64,000 nt of DNA from Ailanthus altissimus (taxonomy: Eukaryota; Streptophyta; Magnoliopsida; Sapindales; Simaroubaceae): positions 16,368,001-16,432,000 of the forward strand of contig OX327702.1 of NCBI GenBank assembly GCA_946807835.1, read 5' to 3'. Below the pieces are notes generated by a model, which was given only the letters and a program-made list of their open reading frames with translations, had not been told where the DNA came from and did not search any database. Below are positions 11,903-24,270 of this stretch, piece after piece (the first letter of the stretch is position 1; the number at the start of each line of letters is the position of its first letter). Position numbers and translations under genes: made by a program.

Positions 11903-14376
11903 TGTAATATCCAATCCCTATTAGTAGTATTGGCGCCTAGATTTCGGTATAGAACAAATAAGACACCGTAGGGTTACTCGATTTTAACCCTATTAGAAAT
12001 ATTTTCTTTATAGTGCACGTGAGAGATATTAGACCTAATTTAGTAATTTCACACTCGATCGGTGCACCGGACGACCCTAGAATATTTTTAGAATTTTTCT
12101 TTATTGGCTTGGAAAAAAAAATTCTAATTTATTACATGAATTTCCATTTAAGGGTTATGAATGGAACAAGCCTTTGTTGAGAAACATAATCCATATATTA
12201 GAGAATGGACCAATTAGAAGAAATCTCATGGCTTGCCAAGTTGGAAGTTCTAGTTAGTTCATTGGACTATTCCAACTAGATAGTTACAAATGAACTAATT
12301 ACATAATTAGCTTTCAACTAATGGCAAATTAGTAATTTTGAGAAAGTTGAAGGGCAAAATGGTAAATTGAGGGAGGACTATAAATAGGTTGGAAGTGTGT
12401 AGAATTTTAAAGATGATCAAAAGCAAACACTTAGAACAAAAGAGAGAAAATTCGAGCTTGGAAAGGGGGGCTGCTACAGTGACCTTTCAAGTTTTGTTTT
12501 CATGAACTTTCATGTGTAATCAAGCCAAATTAAGGTTACAAACCAATCCCTAAGCTCAATTGAAGTCTCAATTAGTGGAAATTCAAGAAAAAGAGGTAAG
12601 AAAAGTATTGTTTTATGAGTTTGATAAATGAACTTTCAAGAATGCTCCAATTGACATTCTTATGTGTATTCTTGGCTTAGATTGAGTTGAATTCTAGTTT
12701 GGAGCTTGAAGGAGTCATCAATTTAAAGAAATTGACAAGGTGAGAATTACGGTTTTTGGTGATTTTGTTGTAGAGATTTCAATTGATTGTAATTAGGGCT
12801 TCAGAATGAAATTTGCATGATTTTGTTGTAATTGGAACAAGAAATTGAGAAAAGGAATGTGTTGGAACCTAGGGTGAAATTCTGTCACTTTAGGGAAGTT
12901 AGGAATTGAGTGGTGTTTTGATTGAATTGTTATGTGTAAATGATGCATATTATGAATTGAATGTATATGGTTGATGGAAAAACCCAAAAATGAAGAAAAT
13001 GGGACATAATTGTCCATGTTGGAAAGGTGAAGGGCAAGTATGTCCAATCAAATTATAAGGTGTTCAATAATTGTCAGGGCATCGGATGGTGAGTTAGTTT
13101 CGATTATAGCTCCGTAACTAAAATCGGAAAGTAGTTTACATCCGGGCTTTGTATGCCGATTAGGGCATTTAGTAGTTAAATGAGATTCTAGTGTTCGATT
13201 TGGTTCTAAATGTCATTTATGGCGCGTAGGTGAAGATAACCGAGAGCGTTAACGGGAGCAGGAATCGGGAGTGAAATTGAGCGCGGAGCGGTTGTGAGTG
13301 GAAATATGCCATTTCTTTTACTTTTCGGTTATTATGTTTTCGCACAATGACTATGTATGTTTTATGAGCTTTCGATGTATAAACATGATTTATAATCTTG
13401 ATATATTCATAGACATGCTTTTACATGATCGATTTGGGAAACAGTTTTAAAATTTCTGCATTCGTTTTTAAGGCCATTGGTACCCTCAAATTATAGTGGT
13501 GATGATTGTATTAGACCCGGCCGGTATATCCCGTGCACATGGGCAGGTCTTGCGGGTGTGTCACTAACTCCAGGAAGTCAGGATGTTGAGTCATGTGAGG
13601 CGTTCTATGTGTACGGGATATTGTCTCGCTATATGCATGCGATGTAGGATTCTACTGCATAGCCAGTGAGATGTCTTGAGATGTCACTGTGGGTACTGCT
13701 AGTTGAGGTGCCCCGTGACCTACTCACATATGCGGTGCTAGTTGAGTCACTGCATGGGTATAGAGCTTTAGGGTTACCATTGGTACAGTTTAGAAAGAAA
13801 ATAGCCGAGCGAGGATTTTACTAGTTTTCGATTTACCGATAGTTATTATGTTATGCATATTCTGAATATAGTTTTCCAAAGATGTAGATAAAATCGCTCG
13901 GCAAGATTTCATTAGCATATGATATTAGAAACCATTTTACAGTTTTACATCCGTTTTAGAAGCATAATTTCTGCATGAACGTTAGAAATTGCTATCTTTG
14001 TATAATGTTCTTGTAATTGAAATCTCATTTACACTCACTGAGCTCCTTTAGCTCACCCGTTTTATGTTTTGTGTTTTTAAACCCCTTTTCCAGGTGTAGG
14101 TCTCGGAACGCAAGCTGCTGATTCTCCTATTACCGAGTAGTGGGCCGAATCCAAAGATAATTTTTGTACATGTAAATGTGCTAATAGCACTCTTTACTTT
14201 ATGTATAATAGTTGTAGGCATGTATATTTGTAAGTACGTGCTGAATCAAGAATTGAAAAGGGGTTTGCCCCGCGGAATTTCTCAACATACCCTATTAGGT
14301 TTGGAGGAACTTTCGTCGGAGTGCCCGGTAGGGCCGCTGGGATTTATATTAGAGGGTCTCGGGTCGGGTCCTGTCA
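11903..14376 (+). mobile_element. Solo Ty3/gypsy LTR, TSD CTGCA
   Basis: The 2474-bp segment starts TGTAATATCC and ends GGTCCTGTCA. It is flanked by CTGCA at 11898-11902 and 14377-14381. It interrupts the MULE transposase remnant. The TGTAATATCC start, its length, the CTCACTGAGCTC block and the TTTTCCAGGTGTAGG stretch near the 3' end fit long LTRs of plant chromoviruses (Tekay/Del-like); the lineage is inferred. There is no internal region, so it arose by LTR-LTR recombination. The open frame at 14178-14408 is LTR sequence, not a gene. Confidence 0.85.
12379..12386 (+). promoter_or_regulatory. TATA box of the gypsy solo LTR
   Basis: TATAAATA in the context GAGGACTATAAATAGGTTGG sets the orientation of this LTR to plus and marks the likely U3/R border a few tens of bases downstream. 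Confidence 0.6.
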
Positions 14377-15082
14377 CTGCACTTAAGATATTTAACCCAG
14401 CTAAATAATCTTAAGTCACTCATAGTAGATTGCACCATCCTTACAACAGTATATGATGAACTTTTTCCACCTGAACCTATCCCCTGAAAATAAAATAGTA
14501 CCATATTTCAAGAAACAATAAAATAATTAAATAACTAAAAGAAAAATAATTAAATAGTAGTACAGTTGTAACCACTTACAAAATTATTGTTTTTGTTTTT
14601 CGCTCCACAAGTTCTAGAATTATGACCAAATTTCCCATATATTTTACATGTTACAACAAATGATCTCTAGATCTTAGCAAGTCAACTTGGCTATCTCATT
14701 CTACTTAACTTAGGTCTTCTAATAGATGTTTTATTTTTGGGGGTTTAATATGGGTAAGTTGACATCATCCATTATACATTTATCTACAATTGGCCTAATT
14801 ATACCCTCATAAGTACTCAGAAAAGCATTCTTACAAAGTAGTTTGTCCATATACATTACTGGGCCAGTCTTTAAATACATTATCACTCCCATTGTATGTT
14901 TATATGGGAAACTAGTAAACTACCATGTAAAGCACTTATAAAATGTCAACCAAGTAAACTTTCTTAGGATCCAAAAGTTTTTTTAAAAAAGCATTTTTAT
15001 TTAAGATCCTTAATTGTTTGTCCTCATCACCTAATTTCTCGATCTTGTTTTCCTTACAATAGGTATTATATTAGTTGGCTAT

Positions 15083-16499
15083 TGACACATCCAGAATATA
15101 AGAGTTTATTCCTAAGTGTAGGATTGTCGAAGTAATAAATAACCCGATGAGAATGAGGTCGATCCACAGGGAAGTAGAATTAAGATTACAAACTATAAAT
15201 ATTTTAAAGACAATTATAAGATATTTACAAATATTATTTCAATTAACAAATTCAAATAAAAGCTAAGGTTAGGGGGATCCACTCTTGGCATAAGAAGTAA
15301 GAATATATTTAACTTTTTTTATAACTTAATTGGAATCCTCACACAAAAAAAGTTCCAACTGAAAATTATAACAATTAAAGTTCATCATCATTTATATATT
15401 AATTAGTCTTTATTTCTTTTAATTATCATACACCAAATCTTATAAATAGGTTCAAGTATTTATTATGCCAATCTTTATATTTATCTACAATAAATTAAGA
15501 CTCCCACTTTACAAAACAATGGTATATATGCCAAATCTGTAAATGGTTTCAAGAATTTATTGTGCCAAGTATAAAGTTTGTCAATAATAAATCAAGATAC
15601 ACCACTTAGAAGAAAGAGTATTAATATTATAAATAAAATAAATACATCATATATAAATTTTCATAACTTAAGAATAAAACATTAAATTTATAAATAAGAG
15701 TTAACTATTAACTTGCTAAGAATTTCGCCGTTTCACCTTAGCATAAAGAAAATTACTTGGACATAATAAAACTAAAAAAGAAAAAGAAAAGAAATAGAAG
15801 AAGAGATAACATGACTTTACAATAGTAAACAATATATAATATTACAAAGAGATAATACAAAAGACAAGTGTTTCGAACTAAAATCTAGCTCTTTAATTAC
15901 ATGTTTTGAGCATAACCATGCTACCTATTTATAGAAAAATATGGATAAATTGAGACAAATGAAAAGGGAACCACATGGATGATAAAAGTCAGGAATTGTG
16001 GCAAATAATTTACATTGATTATCATTAATGTACCCATCTTCTTATCCAATTTAGAATTGATGTGATTCAAATTAGCTGTCACTCAAAACATCAAAGTTGT
16101 AGATAAGTCTCTTATCTTTCCAAATTGAGTTGTACTATACTTATTAGATACGTATTTCTATAGTTATGGGCCAAATACTAATGACTATTTAGATTAGGCC
16201 TGTATTGCAGATCAGTTCTATTTTACGCCATTTTCACTTTATAAACGCTCAAATTTTGAATACCTTGTGAAATAAAATATGTTAGTCCATTGAGTCGGCT
16301 CTTTACAGGATCAAGAATCACTCCAATTAAATTCCTAGGTAGAATGTTATGCCTAGTTTACCGAACCTACCACAAAATAGTTAACAGCTAATTATGCACA
16401 ATATTGTACACATACTTAAGTTAGAGGGGTTAACGACTCTAGTAATACATAACAACGATATAAAACCCTTATTAAATATATAATTTCAAGGGTTCATCA
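15083..16499 (-). mobile_element. Truncated gypsy-like element: 3' LTR, minus orientation
   Basis: Read on the minus strand it starts TGATGAACCC and ends GTGTCA. It carries the GTGGATCGACCTC block shared with the other gypsy-like LTRs, and a TATAAATAGG box near 15925-15940. No matching target duplication was found (GCTAT left, CACTC right). A polypurine tract directly follows (16500-16512), so this is the 3' LTR of a truncated element rather than a solo LTR. Copia sequence starts only 19 bases further on. Confidence 0.65.
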
Positions 16500-16512
16500 C
16501 ACTCCCCAACCA
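16500..16512 (-). other. Polypurine tract of the truncated gypsy-like element
   Basis: On the minus strand GGTTGGGGAGTG runs straight into the LTR start TGATGAACCC, the usual position of a second-strand primer. Confidence 0.55.
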
Positions 16513-16518
16513 GCTTAT

Positions 16519-18689
16519 TATTAGGGTCAGTGCTTACGTGCCATCCCTGAATGTACATATACTTGTGTATTTATACAAGTTTACATTCTCATTAAATCGC
16601 TAATACCCATTTATATGGTACTATGCATATAACGTTATAGACATTATACGATCTGAAGGAGTTCAGATCAGATCTAAATAAGTTTAGACAAAGGCTCATA
16701 GTTAGCCATGCTGAGAAATATAAATGCTAAATGCTAGCACAACTAAGTGTTAGCTGGTTATAATACTCAGCAGATCCAAGAGTTGGAGCCTTGTCTATAA
16801 TGAGACATAGACATGAGAATATACTAGTTACTGCATAGTTACAAGAGTTGCAATCGGGTGTCAGAAAATGCTAGTTCTATAAGTATGTTCTTGAATAATT
16901 GTCCCTGATCTATTTCTGTCGATCCGGGTCTGTCGGTGGATACCTCCATATATAGATCAGCATATGTCGTACCTATAGGGTATAGATGGCCATTTCTAGC
17001 CGATCGTGAGCTTGGAGCTCGTATTGAAATATAGATATCCAGTTAGGATTGGATATGGGACTGACTCATGAGGGCCTCTGCTAGACATCCTATATAAGCC
17101 ATCAATGGAGGGTCCTCTCGAGTTGAGTAGTATACGTGGTCCTTTGACCTGAGTGCCAAGGTGGGCTTATAAGTGATCCACCATACTTTGGTTCCACGCA
17201 TATCACAGACCTTTCATGGTGTGACCGCTAAGTGTCACTAAGTATGGTCCAGTGTGTATAGATATGGGATCCGTCAGCTCGTATAGGGAGTTAAATATCC
17301 AGATGCTTCGAGACTGTATCTTAAAAAATCTTGTGGCCACAAGTATCGATCCTGAAAAAGAGTTTCGCCAGGTAGAACAATATGGCAAAAGAGTTTGCAC
17401 ATATTGTTCAGTAAGATACAAGTCTGAAGATAACATATGGATAAGCACTAAGAGATTTGACTGTGATAATCTATATCCCCACACATCCAGGATATCACGA
17501 CGGAAGGACTATACGTATGCGTTGTAACCTCAGCTTGCATGGTTCAACGGGTTTATTTGTAATATTCGTGACATGTACATGGGGCATTGCTCACAGACTC
17601 ATGGAATAGTTCCATTTGACAAATCGGGTGTAGGACCTAGGGAGTTCCGCTATATGGAGTGTACTCGTTGTGCACTAGGGTAGCGTGCTAGATTAAAGTG
17701 TTCAATCCAGTAATATTCAGCACTACCACGAGAATGCGTGCGTGTCTATATTTAAGTGTTAAATAGAAAAATTAGTTAATAATTGTTATGTGCTAATTAT
17801 ATAATAACACGTGTCGCATTATGGACCCTCGGTTGAGTTTACCCAAGTGTTGGTTTGGTGGGACAGACTAGGGGGTAAACTTGATAACTATTTATGAGGG
17901 GCAAAATGGTTATTTCACACTTTAATTATTGAATTGTTAAATAATCAAAATATCTCTCTTATTATATTATATAATATATTATTTTATTATATTATATATT
18001 ATTATATTATATTATAACATATTATATATAGAATAATATTATATTTTAGGTGCCAAATAGTTGGCACCCATTAGTATTATTTTATTATTATTATTATTAT
18101 ATATATTATATTATTTTTTTAATATATATATATTAGATATATATATTTATATATATAAAGAGAGAGATATGAGAAAAGAAAAGGAAATGGGTGGTATTTT
18201 TGTTGTTACGGGAAATGGAGAAGAGAGAAACGAAAATAGAAGAGAAAGAAAGAAAAAAAACAAAATGGAAAAATGAAATTGTTTCATTTTCTCTATGCTT
18301 CTAATTGAAGCAATTGTGAATTGCTTCAAACTGTTCATTTCTTATCATTTTAGAGAAAATGATAAACACCCAGCCATTTTGGGATTTAAAAGTTAAACTC
18401 GGTGCTATGTATAGGGCTGCTGTTCTAGCTCACCAAGCCCACCATGTTAGTGACTAGAAATGCCCTCGAGTTGGTCTCCATGCAGACTCTGAGAAAATAC
18501 GTGTATAACGTTACACGTTGAGGTGAGTTCTCTATCCTATAAATAAATTAATGAAATTAATATATTTTATTTATTGTGTTTTTGTAAGTTTCACGCTTCC
18601 ATTAGACTTAAATATGTATTTGATATATATTTAGGCAATAGACACAATAGTACATGCATACACCCACATGCCTTAGATCCACGGCAACA
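16519..18689 (+). repeat. 5' LTR of the old copia element
   Basis: It starts TATTAGGG (TG mutated to TA) and ends CGGCAACA. The U3 hairpin run is at 16650-16800, with AT microsatellite tracts at 17950-18160. The frames here on both strands (17203-17527, 18061-18338) are LTR sequence, not genes. Confidence 0.85.
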
Positions 18690-18690
18690 A

Positions 18691-18702
18691 TGGTATCAGA
18701 GC
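18691..18702 (+). other. Primer binding site, initiator tRNA-Met
   Basis: TGGTATCAGAGC, one base after the LTR end, is complementary to the 3' end of plant initiator tRNA-Met. Confidence 0.85.
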
Positions 18703-19317
18703 TATTTAGGACATATATGGGTGTTGTTTGAGTGAATGGATGCAAAAGGCCTAGTGTAAATGGCGTGTTTCAAGTGTTGAAACAGGTATGCCAAAGGGGA
18801 AGCACAGGGCAGGGCAGCGCCAGTGAGCTGGAGTCGTAGCGTTGAGGGTTTGACCTGCCAACATTACAATGATGACATTTGGTGCCATGGCAGTATACTG
18901 TTCACTTGAACAATAACACATAAACAGTATTTTTTACTATTCATAGCTATATTAATTTAGAACAGTGTTTCAAAATTAATTTTAGATGTGTAGAATTATG
19001 AGATGTAGTGATAAAGGTTATCAGTCAACATTATAAATCGAGGTTTATGAGATGCAGTGATAAGAGTTATCGGTATACATTATGAACCAGAATTAAATTT
19101 TCTGTGCTGGTAACCACAATGGGAGCCCTACTGGTAGAGGTTAGTTGTGCTTGCATAGAAAAAATAAGTAATTGATAATCACCCTTCCTAAGAGTATAGA
19201 GACCATAGGATATAAAAATCTCTCTTAATCAGATTGAAGAATATTACATTATGAGATAATATTTTATTCTGATTCGTCTTGTCAATACGATGTTAGACGG
19301 GTCACATCGATCTTTTT

Positions 19318-19612
19318 CTAATATTGCTACAGCGTGAGGGACTTGGTTGGTTAGGCTTGAACTATATTGGTTAAACATGAAATAAGGCAAATATATGCAA
19401 AATTATTGTCCAATATTGCTACAGCATGAGGGTAGTATCGGTAGCATATATTTGATCATTAACAAGTTAATGTAGAATACACTTATCCAATATTGCTACA
19501 GCATGAGGATAAGGTGTATTTAGGATTAAGTGGTAAGAGTTGCATGAGATGCAATTGACAAGTGTTGTCTACCTGTTGGGTTTACAAAGGCCAATATTGC
19601 TACAGCGTGAGT
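19318..19612 (+). repeat. Four-copy CAATATTG leader motif array
   Basis: Near-copies of CAATATTGCTACAGCGTGAG begin (counting one or two preceding bases) at 19318, 19410, 19487 and 19591, spaced 92, 77 and 104. The sequences between them are unlike each other. The array lies between the PBS and gag. The same array occurs at 55763-56057 (minus) and 62518-62814. Confidence 0.85.
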
Positions 19613-21789
19613 CCCGAGTAAATTTCAATGGGATCTACTTCCAATTGTATAGTTTGAAAGAGTTTAAACTATCGTCTTTCCGTTTGAGAGATTACCGAAA
19701 TTATGTAAAGTAGTGGGAGGGCGTTTTAAATAAAAAATGTATAATTAGTATACCCATGATTTAAAATAGTCTATTAGCTATTTAATAACTATTCCATTTT
19801 CATCTCTCGTTAGTTTGGCCTGTCAAGTCAAATGGCCACTACGAACCAGTTGGTGTGCATAGTTGATGCAGTCTAACTCTAGGGTACTAGGAAATACTTT
19901 GACCGGTGAATAAATCATAGAAGTGTTCTAGATTTAGAAAATTTTGGATTTATTGTTGATAAGAATTTACCGTAAGGTAATTCTGACAACACCTCTCTAG
20001 AGGATTAAATAGAGAGTGTGCGACCCTTTTTGCTTAGGGTGCTTCACATTTTACTCTAAGTATATCTGATGAGATCAGATGTGTCAGGAGAAGAAGATGA
20101 GGCAGATACCCAGTATCAATCCTCAGAGGCAACATTTATCCAAAGATCAACAAGAGAGCGTGTCGATGGAAAATATTTCCACTATAATAAGGTTGGGTAT
20201 TGGAAATCTCACAGCCCTAAAAGCCTTATAATTGTCAGGAAGACTCTCACAAGTTTGTGCTTGACAAACATAGACATTTCTAGGGTATTTGATGCCAGTT
20301 CAAGTTGGGTATGAGATATTACATGTCCCTCTCATATCTATAATATATTGTAGGGATTGAGAGGATTAGAATGCAACAGCTTGAAGAAGTAAAGTTGAGA
20401 GTAAGAAATAATGATTTCTTGCAGGTCCAAGATATTGGGCAACTTTACTTACTTCTTGTATGCAGTACAATAGTTGCATTGCATAATAAGTATGATGTTT
20501 TATTAGTTGAATGTCAGTTAATAAATGGACATTATATACAATTAGAAATGTATGTAGATTGGAATCCTTAAATGATATGGAGCTGTGGCATGTAAGTTTA
20601 GTCATATAGGCGTGAGACGCTTATCCGTCTGGTTAAGGATGGCTGGATTCTTAATCTAACCATAAAAACTTAGCCAGATTATGAATAATGTATTAACGGA
20701 GATGACCAAATATACCAGAATGTACATCATATTCCTTCGATTAGATCAAGGAAATGAATGCATCAACAGTAAAGTTTTTTGTTTGTTTAAGGAAGAATGA
20801 GATTCTCACTCATTATAGTCCTCCGCGTTATCCACAACATAATGATGTTTTAGAAAAGAAGAATTGAACTTTATCAGATATTGTTCGATTGATAATAAGT
20901 GTTATCGATTTATATCTGTGAGAATCTGCTTCAATGACAGCTGTTTATTAAGTAGAGTTCCATCAGAAGCTATTCCTTTCATTCCGTATGGGATACAGAA
21001 AAGAAAGAAGCCATTTCTTAAATATGTTAAGACTTAGGGTTGTACTGCTTACGTAAGAGTTACACAGCAAGGTATCTTATTTTATAAGAGTTACTCAGTA
21101 GGATAAACAACACGCAAGAGGTACTAATATAGGTTCATTTTGTATTCTGTAATTCCAATAAGATACTAGTTCTATGATTCGGAGAAGCGAAGTGTGTTCG
21201 TTTCTCGGTAGACCACTATTTTAGAGGAAGAGTTTCTTATGGATCGCGAAAATCATAGAAAGATTGAACTTGGTGAAGTCAATCTAGAAATCAATGAACC
21301 AAGGATGTGAACTTAGGCTCAATTAAGCAGTGACCTTTTAGCACATCTCTAAATAGGTCAAAAAGGATGTCTAAGTCACATTTTAGGTATGGATGATGCC
21401 TGAAGGTGAACTTGAAGTTTTCTTGGTAGAAGAAAATCATCCTTAACCTATAGGAAGTCAATGTTAGACATTGATTCGGGAGGCAACGAGAAGCTATTAA
21501 AAATAAAATTGACTATATACATTAAAATCAAGTTTAGGACTTGGTTAAACTACTCGTGAAAATTGTTCTCATTGGTTATAAAAGGTGTACATAGAGGTAG
21601 TGGGAGCCAGATGGAAGGTAGAGACCTTCTAGGCCCTATATTGGTTCTAGAAAGGTAATCCTCAGTGATTTGGGATCAATTAAGAGGGAACTTTTCAACC
21701 AATAATGATGCTAAAGTCGACTAGAATTTTATTGGCTCTTACAGCATATCATGACTTTGAGGTTTGACAGATAGATGTAAGGACGGTAT

Positions 21790-23714
21790 TGTTCGCGAAA
21801 TTATACACACGCGAATTTGTACCGTAAGTGCACGGGTCATGAACAAGTAATAAAATAATGAGTATCGTTTCCACGAGGATTGGCAACCTAACTTTATCTA
21901 GGCTAATTTAAAAGAAAAGATAAATTATTGAATTAAAATCAACTTAAAACTAAATAACTTGGTAAATTAAAGACATGAGAGATCTATAGCAATGAGGTTC
22001 TAGGGACCTGGTTTCCCTCTATTGTTCCTATGGTCTTTGTCATTAGTGATTAACAACTAATTTTATGCATTCATTAGTCCAGAGTGTATGATTAATCTCA
22101 TTCCCTCTCCCGAGTGCCGAATAAGATACTATGCATATACAACTAAGTTGATATCCTTATCTAACTCGTTATACATACACACATTAAGCTACCCTTACGC
22201 GACTACCCTAAGTTCATTAGTCTCTTAACTCAACAAACTCAAAGCTATGCTTTTTACAACCAACATATGGATTAAACTTTTCCAAGCACATAACCAAATG
22301 TTTAAATCATCAAATCCATTTTTCAATGCAATTAGAAGGATTAAGCACATAAAAAATATAAATGAATAAACATCAAATAGTCATTAATCACAAAATAGTA
22401 TCAATATATATCGTTTAATAGAGTTCCATCAAGTCATAGAACATATAATCTAACAACAAAATGATAATCTTGTAATATGGTGAATTCTATAAAAATGAGA
22501 TCCTAGAGCATTGATTTCATTCTATTCTTCCTATATTTTTCCTATTTAGCAATTCGTTCAATTCATTAATCTAGGGCTTAAGACTAATCTCATTCCCTCT
22601 CCTGAGTGTCGAATAAGATACTATGCATACATATTCAAGTTGATATCCCTATCTAACTTGTTTATATAAACATGCATTACGCAACCCTTAAATTGATTAC
22701 CCAAGGATTAATTTCATTACCTCTCCCGAGCGTCAAATGAAATCCTAGGCATAATAGCACACCTAAAGTGTTCTCACACATTTTATCAAACCCTTGGAGT
22801 GCACCACATGCGATCCTTAAGAAAACCATGGTGATTACCTAAGTTTTATTAGCCTCCCAACTCAATAACAACCTAAGGCTATGTTTCTCCCAAATTCAAT
22901 AAATGGGTCAAGCTCTCCCAATCATCAATCCATAAATCCACAACAACCAATTCATTTTTCAATTAATCGGAAACATTAAGCATATAGAAACATAAATGGA
23001 TTACACGAAAATATACTAAATCATTCAAACATAATATAAATAAAACTACATCAAGTTTAATCACATAAAAAAAATCCAACCATAACTAAAATCATCAAGA
23101 AATCCATAGATACAAATATTATTCAAAGTTGGAAATTTAAACAAAAGAGAAAATCAAATTTGGGGATGTCTCTAAGATTTCAATCTTTCAAATGTCTTCA
23201 ATGATGCTCAAGAAACATTGGAGACGTCATTTCTTCTCTTCAAATTTGAGCTCAAGTCTTGTTCTGTTTTGTAAATTTTGTGCCTCCCTTTGATAATGAG
23301 AAAAATGGATAAAGGGTAGTATTTATTGGCTTCAAATTAAGGTAAGCAAAAGAGGGTTAAAACAGATGGTGGCGCCTGGGCGCCAAGCATTCTGCCTGTT
23401 TTTGCACCTGGGCACCAATTTTTGGCGTTAGGGTGCCACATCCTGGGTGAATTTGCGCCTGGGCGCCACTTTCTGGCATTAGGGCACAAAACACTATTTC
23501 TATCACTGTACTGACACTGTTTATCCTATACTATTCATTAATGTAGCATTTTGGTCTTTTACTTGTTTTCTTTGAATTTTTATCCCAAATAGCTCTATTA
23601 ATTTGAAACCTAGAAAATGAAATTAATATATATAAAAAGCCATAAATTCACATTCAAAATGAGTAATTATCAAATTAAGAGGGGTACAATATCATATATA
23701 AAATGCACTTATCA
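21790..23714 (-). mobile_element. Solo gypsy-like LTR, minus orientation, TSD GGTAT
   Basis: The 1925-bp segment is bounded by TG...CA (TGTTCGCG ... CACTTATCA) and flanked by GGTAT at 21785-21789 and 23715-23719, inside the copia RT remnant. The minus strand has a TATA-like AATAAATAC box near 23319-23328 and a GC-rich GGCGCC cluster just upstream (23370-23480). An internal duplication is visible: the block with CATTCCCTCTCC at about 22098 recurs at about 22590, and more weakly at 22713. Confidence 0.85.
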
Positions 23715-24270
23715 GGTATTCTGGTATGGATATCTCGAGCAATAGATATTCATGGAACAACCTGAAGATTTTATGTCCAGCCAAACTTCTGGTCTAGTAT
23801 GTATGAAAGGTCAGTGAGAGCATAATAGTCTTCTTGATGCTTTTTTTTGATGACATACTGGTCATTAAGAATGATGTCAGTATGTTATGATCGATCAGAA
23901 GTAACTCGTAAGAATTTCTCAATAAAGTATTTAGGAGAGGCTTCCTTTATACTAGGTATAAAGCTTTGTAGAGATAGAGTTAGGAAGCTGATAAGACTCT
24001 CCCAAATCATTTCATATCAATAGCATCTAAAAGGGTACAGATTGTTAACTATGAGATAGTTAACGTATCTTTTGGACCTGGTGTTCATCTTTCGAGGATA
24101 GTGTCTCTTCAGATGAAAGATGAAAAAGTTAGAGTGTCTGACGCATCATATACATCATCTCTTCAAAGCTTGATGTATGTTGTGATGTGTTTGAGATCTG
24201 AGATCAGTTTGGCTGTAAGAGTTATAAGCCGATTTTAGTCTAATTCAGGTGATAGCTTTTTTATGGTAGT

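Larger units (their letters stand above)
11640..15080 (-). pseudogene. MULE (MURA-like) transposase, C-terminal part, broken
   Basis: Read on the minus strand. Residues IPYKHTMGVIMYLKTGP (near 14890-14940) fit a SWIM zinc finger, with its Cys changed to Tyr. Then come KNAFLSTYEGIIRPIV (near 14810-14860) and a CCHC knuckle, CKIYGKFGHNSRTC (14602-14650), whose second Cys is Tyr. Finally RGRGRPGRP (11648-11674) is the typical basic tail of plant MULE transposases. A gypsy solo LTR (11903-14376) sits between knuckle and tail. Stops and frameshifts are frequent. The DDE catalytic core is not recognisable. The N-terminal part lies across the copia insertion at 28165-28900. Confidence 0.7.

Noticed and set aside
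14178..14408. 76-codon frame with a hydrophobic start
   Set aside because: Inside the 3' part of a gypsy solo LTR; no family resemblance.
18691..18702. tRNA-like TGGTATCAGAGC sequences (also 30658, 38367, 56825, 61944)
   Set aside because: These are primer binding sites next to LTR ends, complementary to the tRNA 3' end, not tRNA genes.
19318..19612. Regularly spaced repeats resembling a CRISPR array
   Set aside because: Four diverged copies with uneven spacers in a retrotransposon leader of plant DNA; no cas genes.
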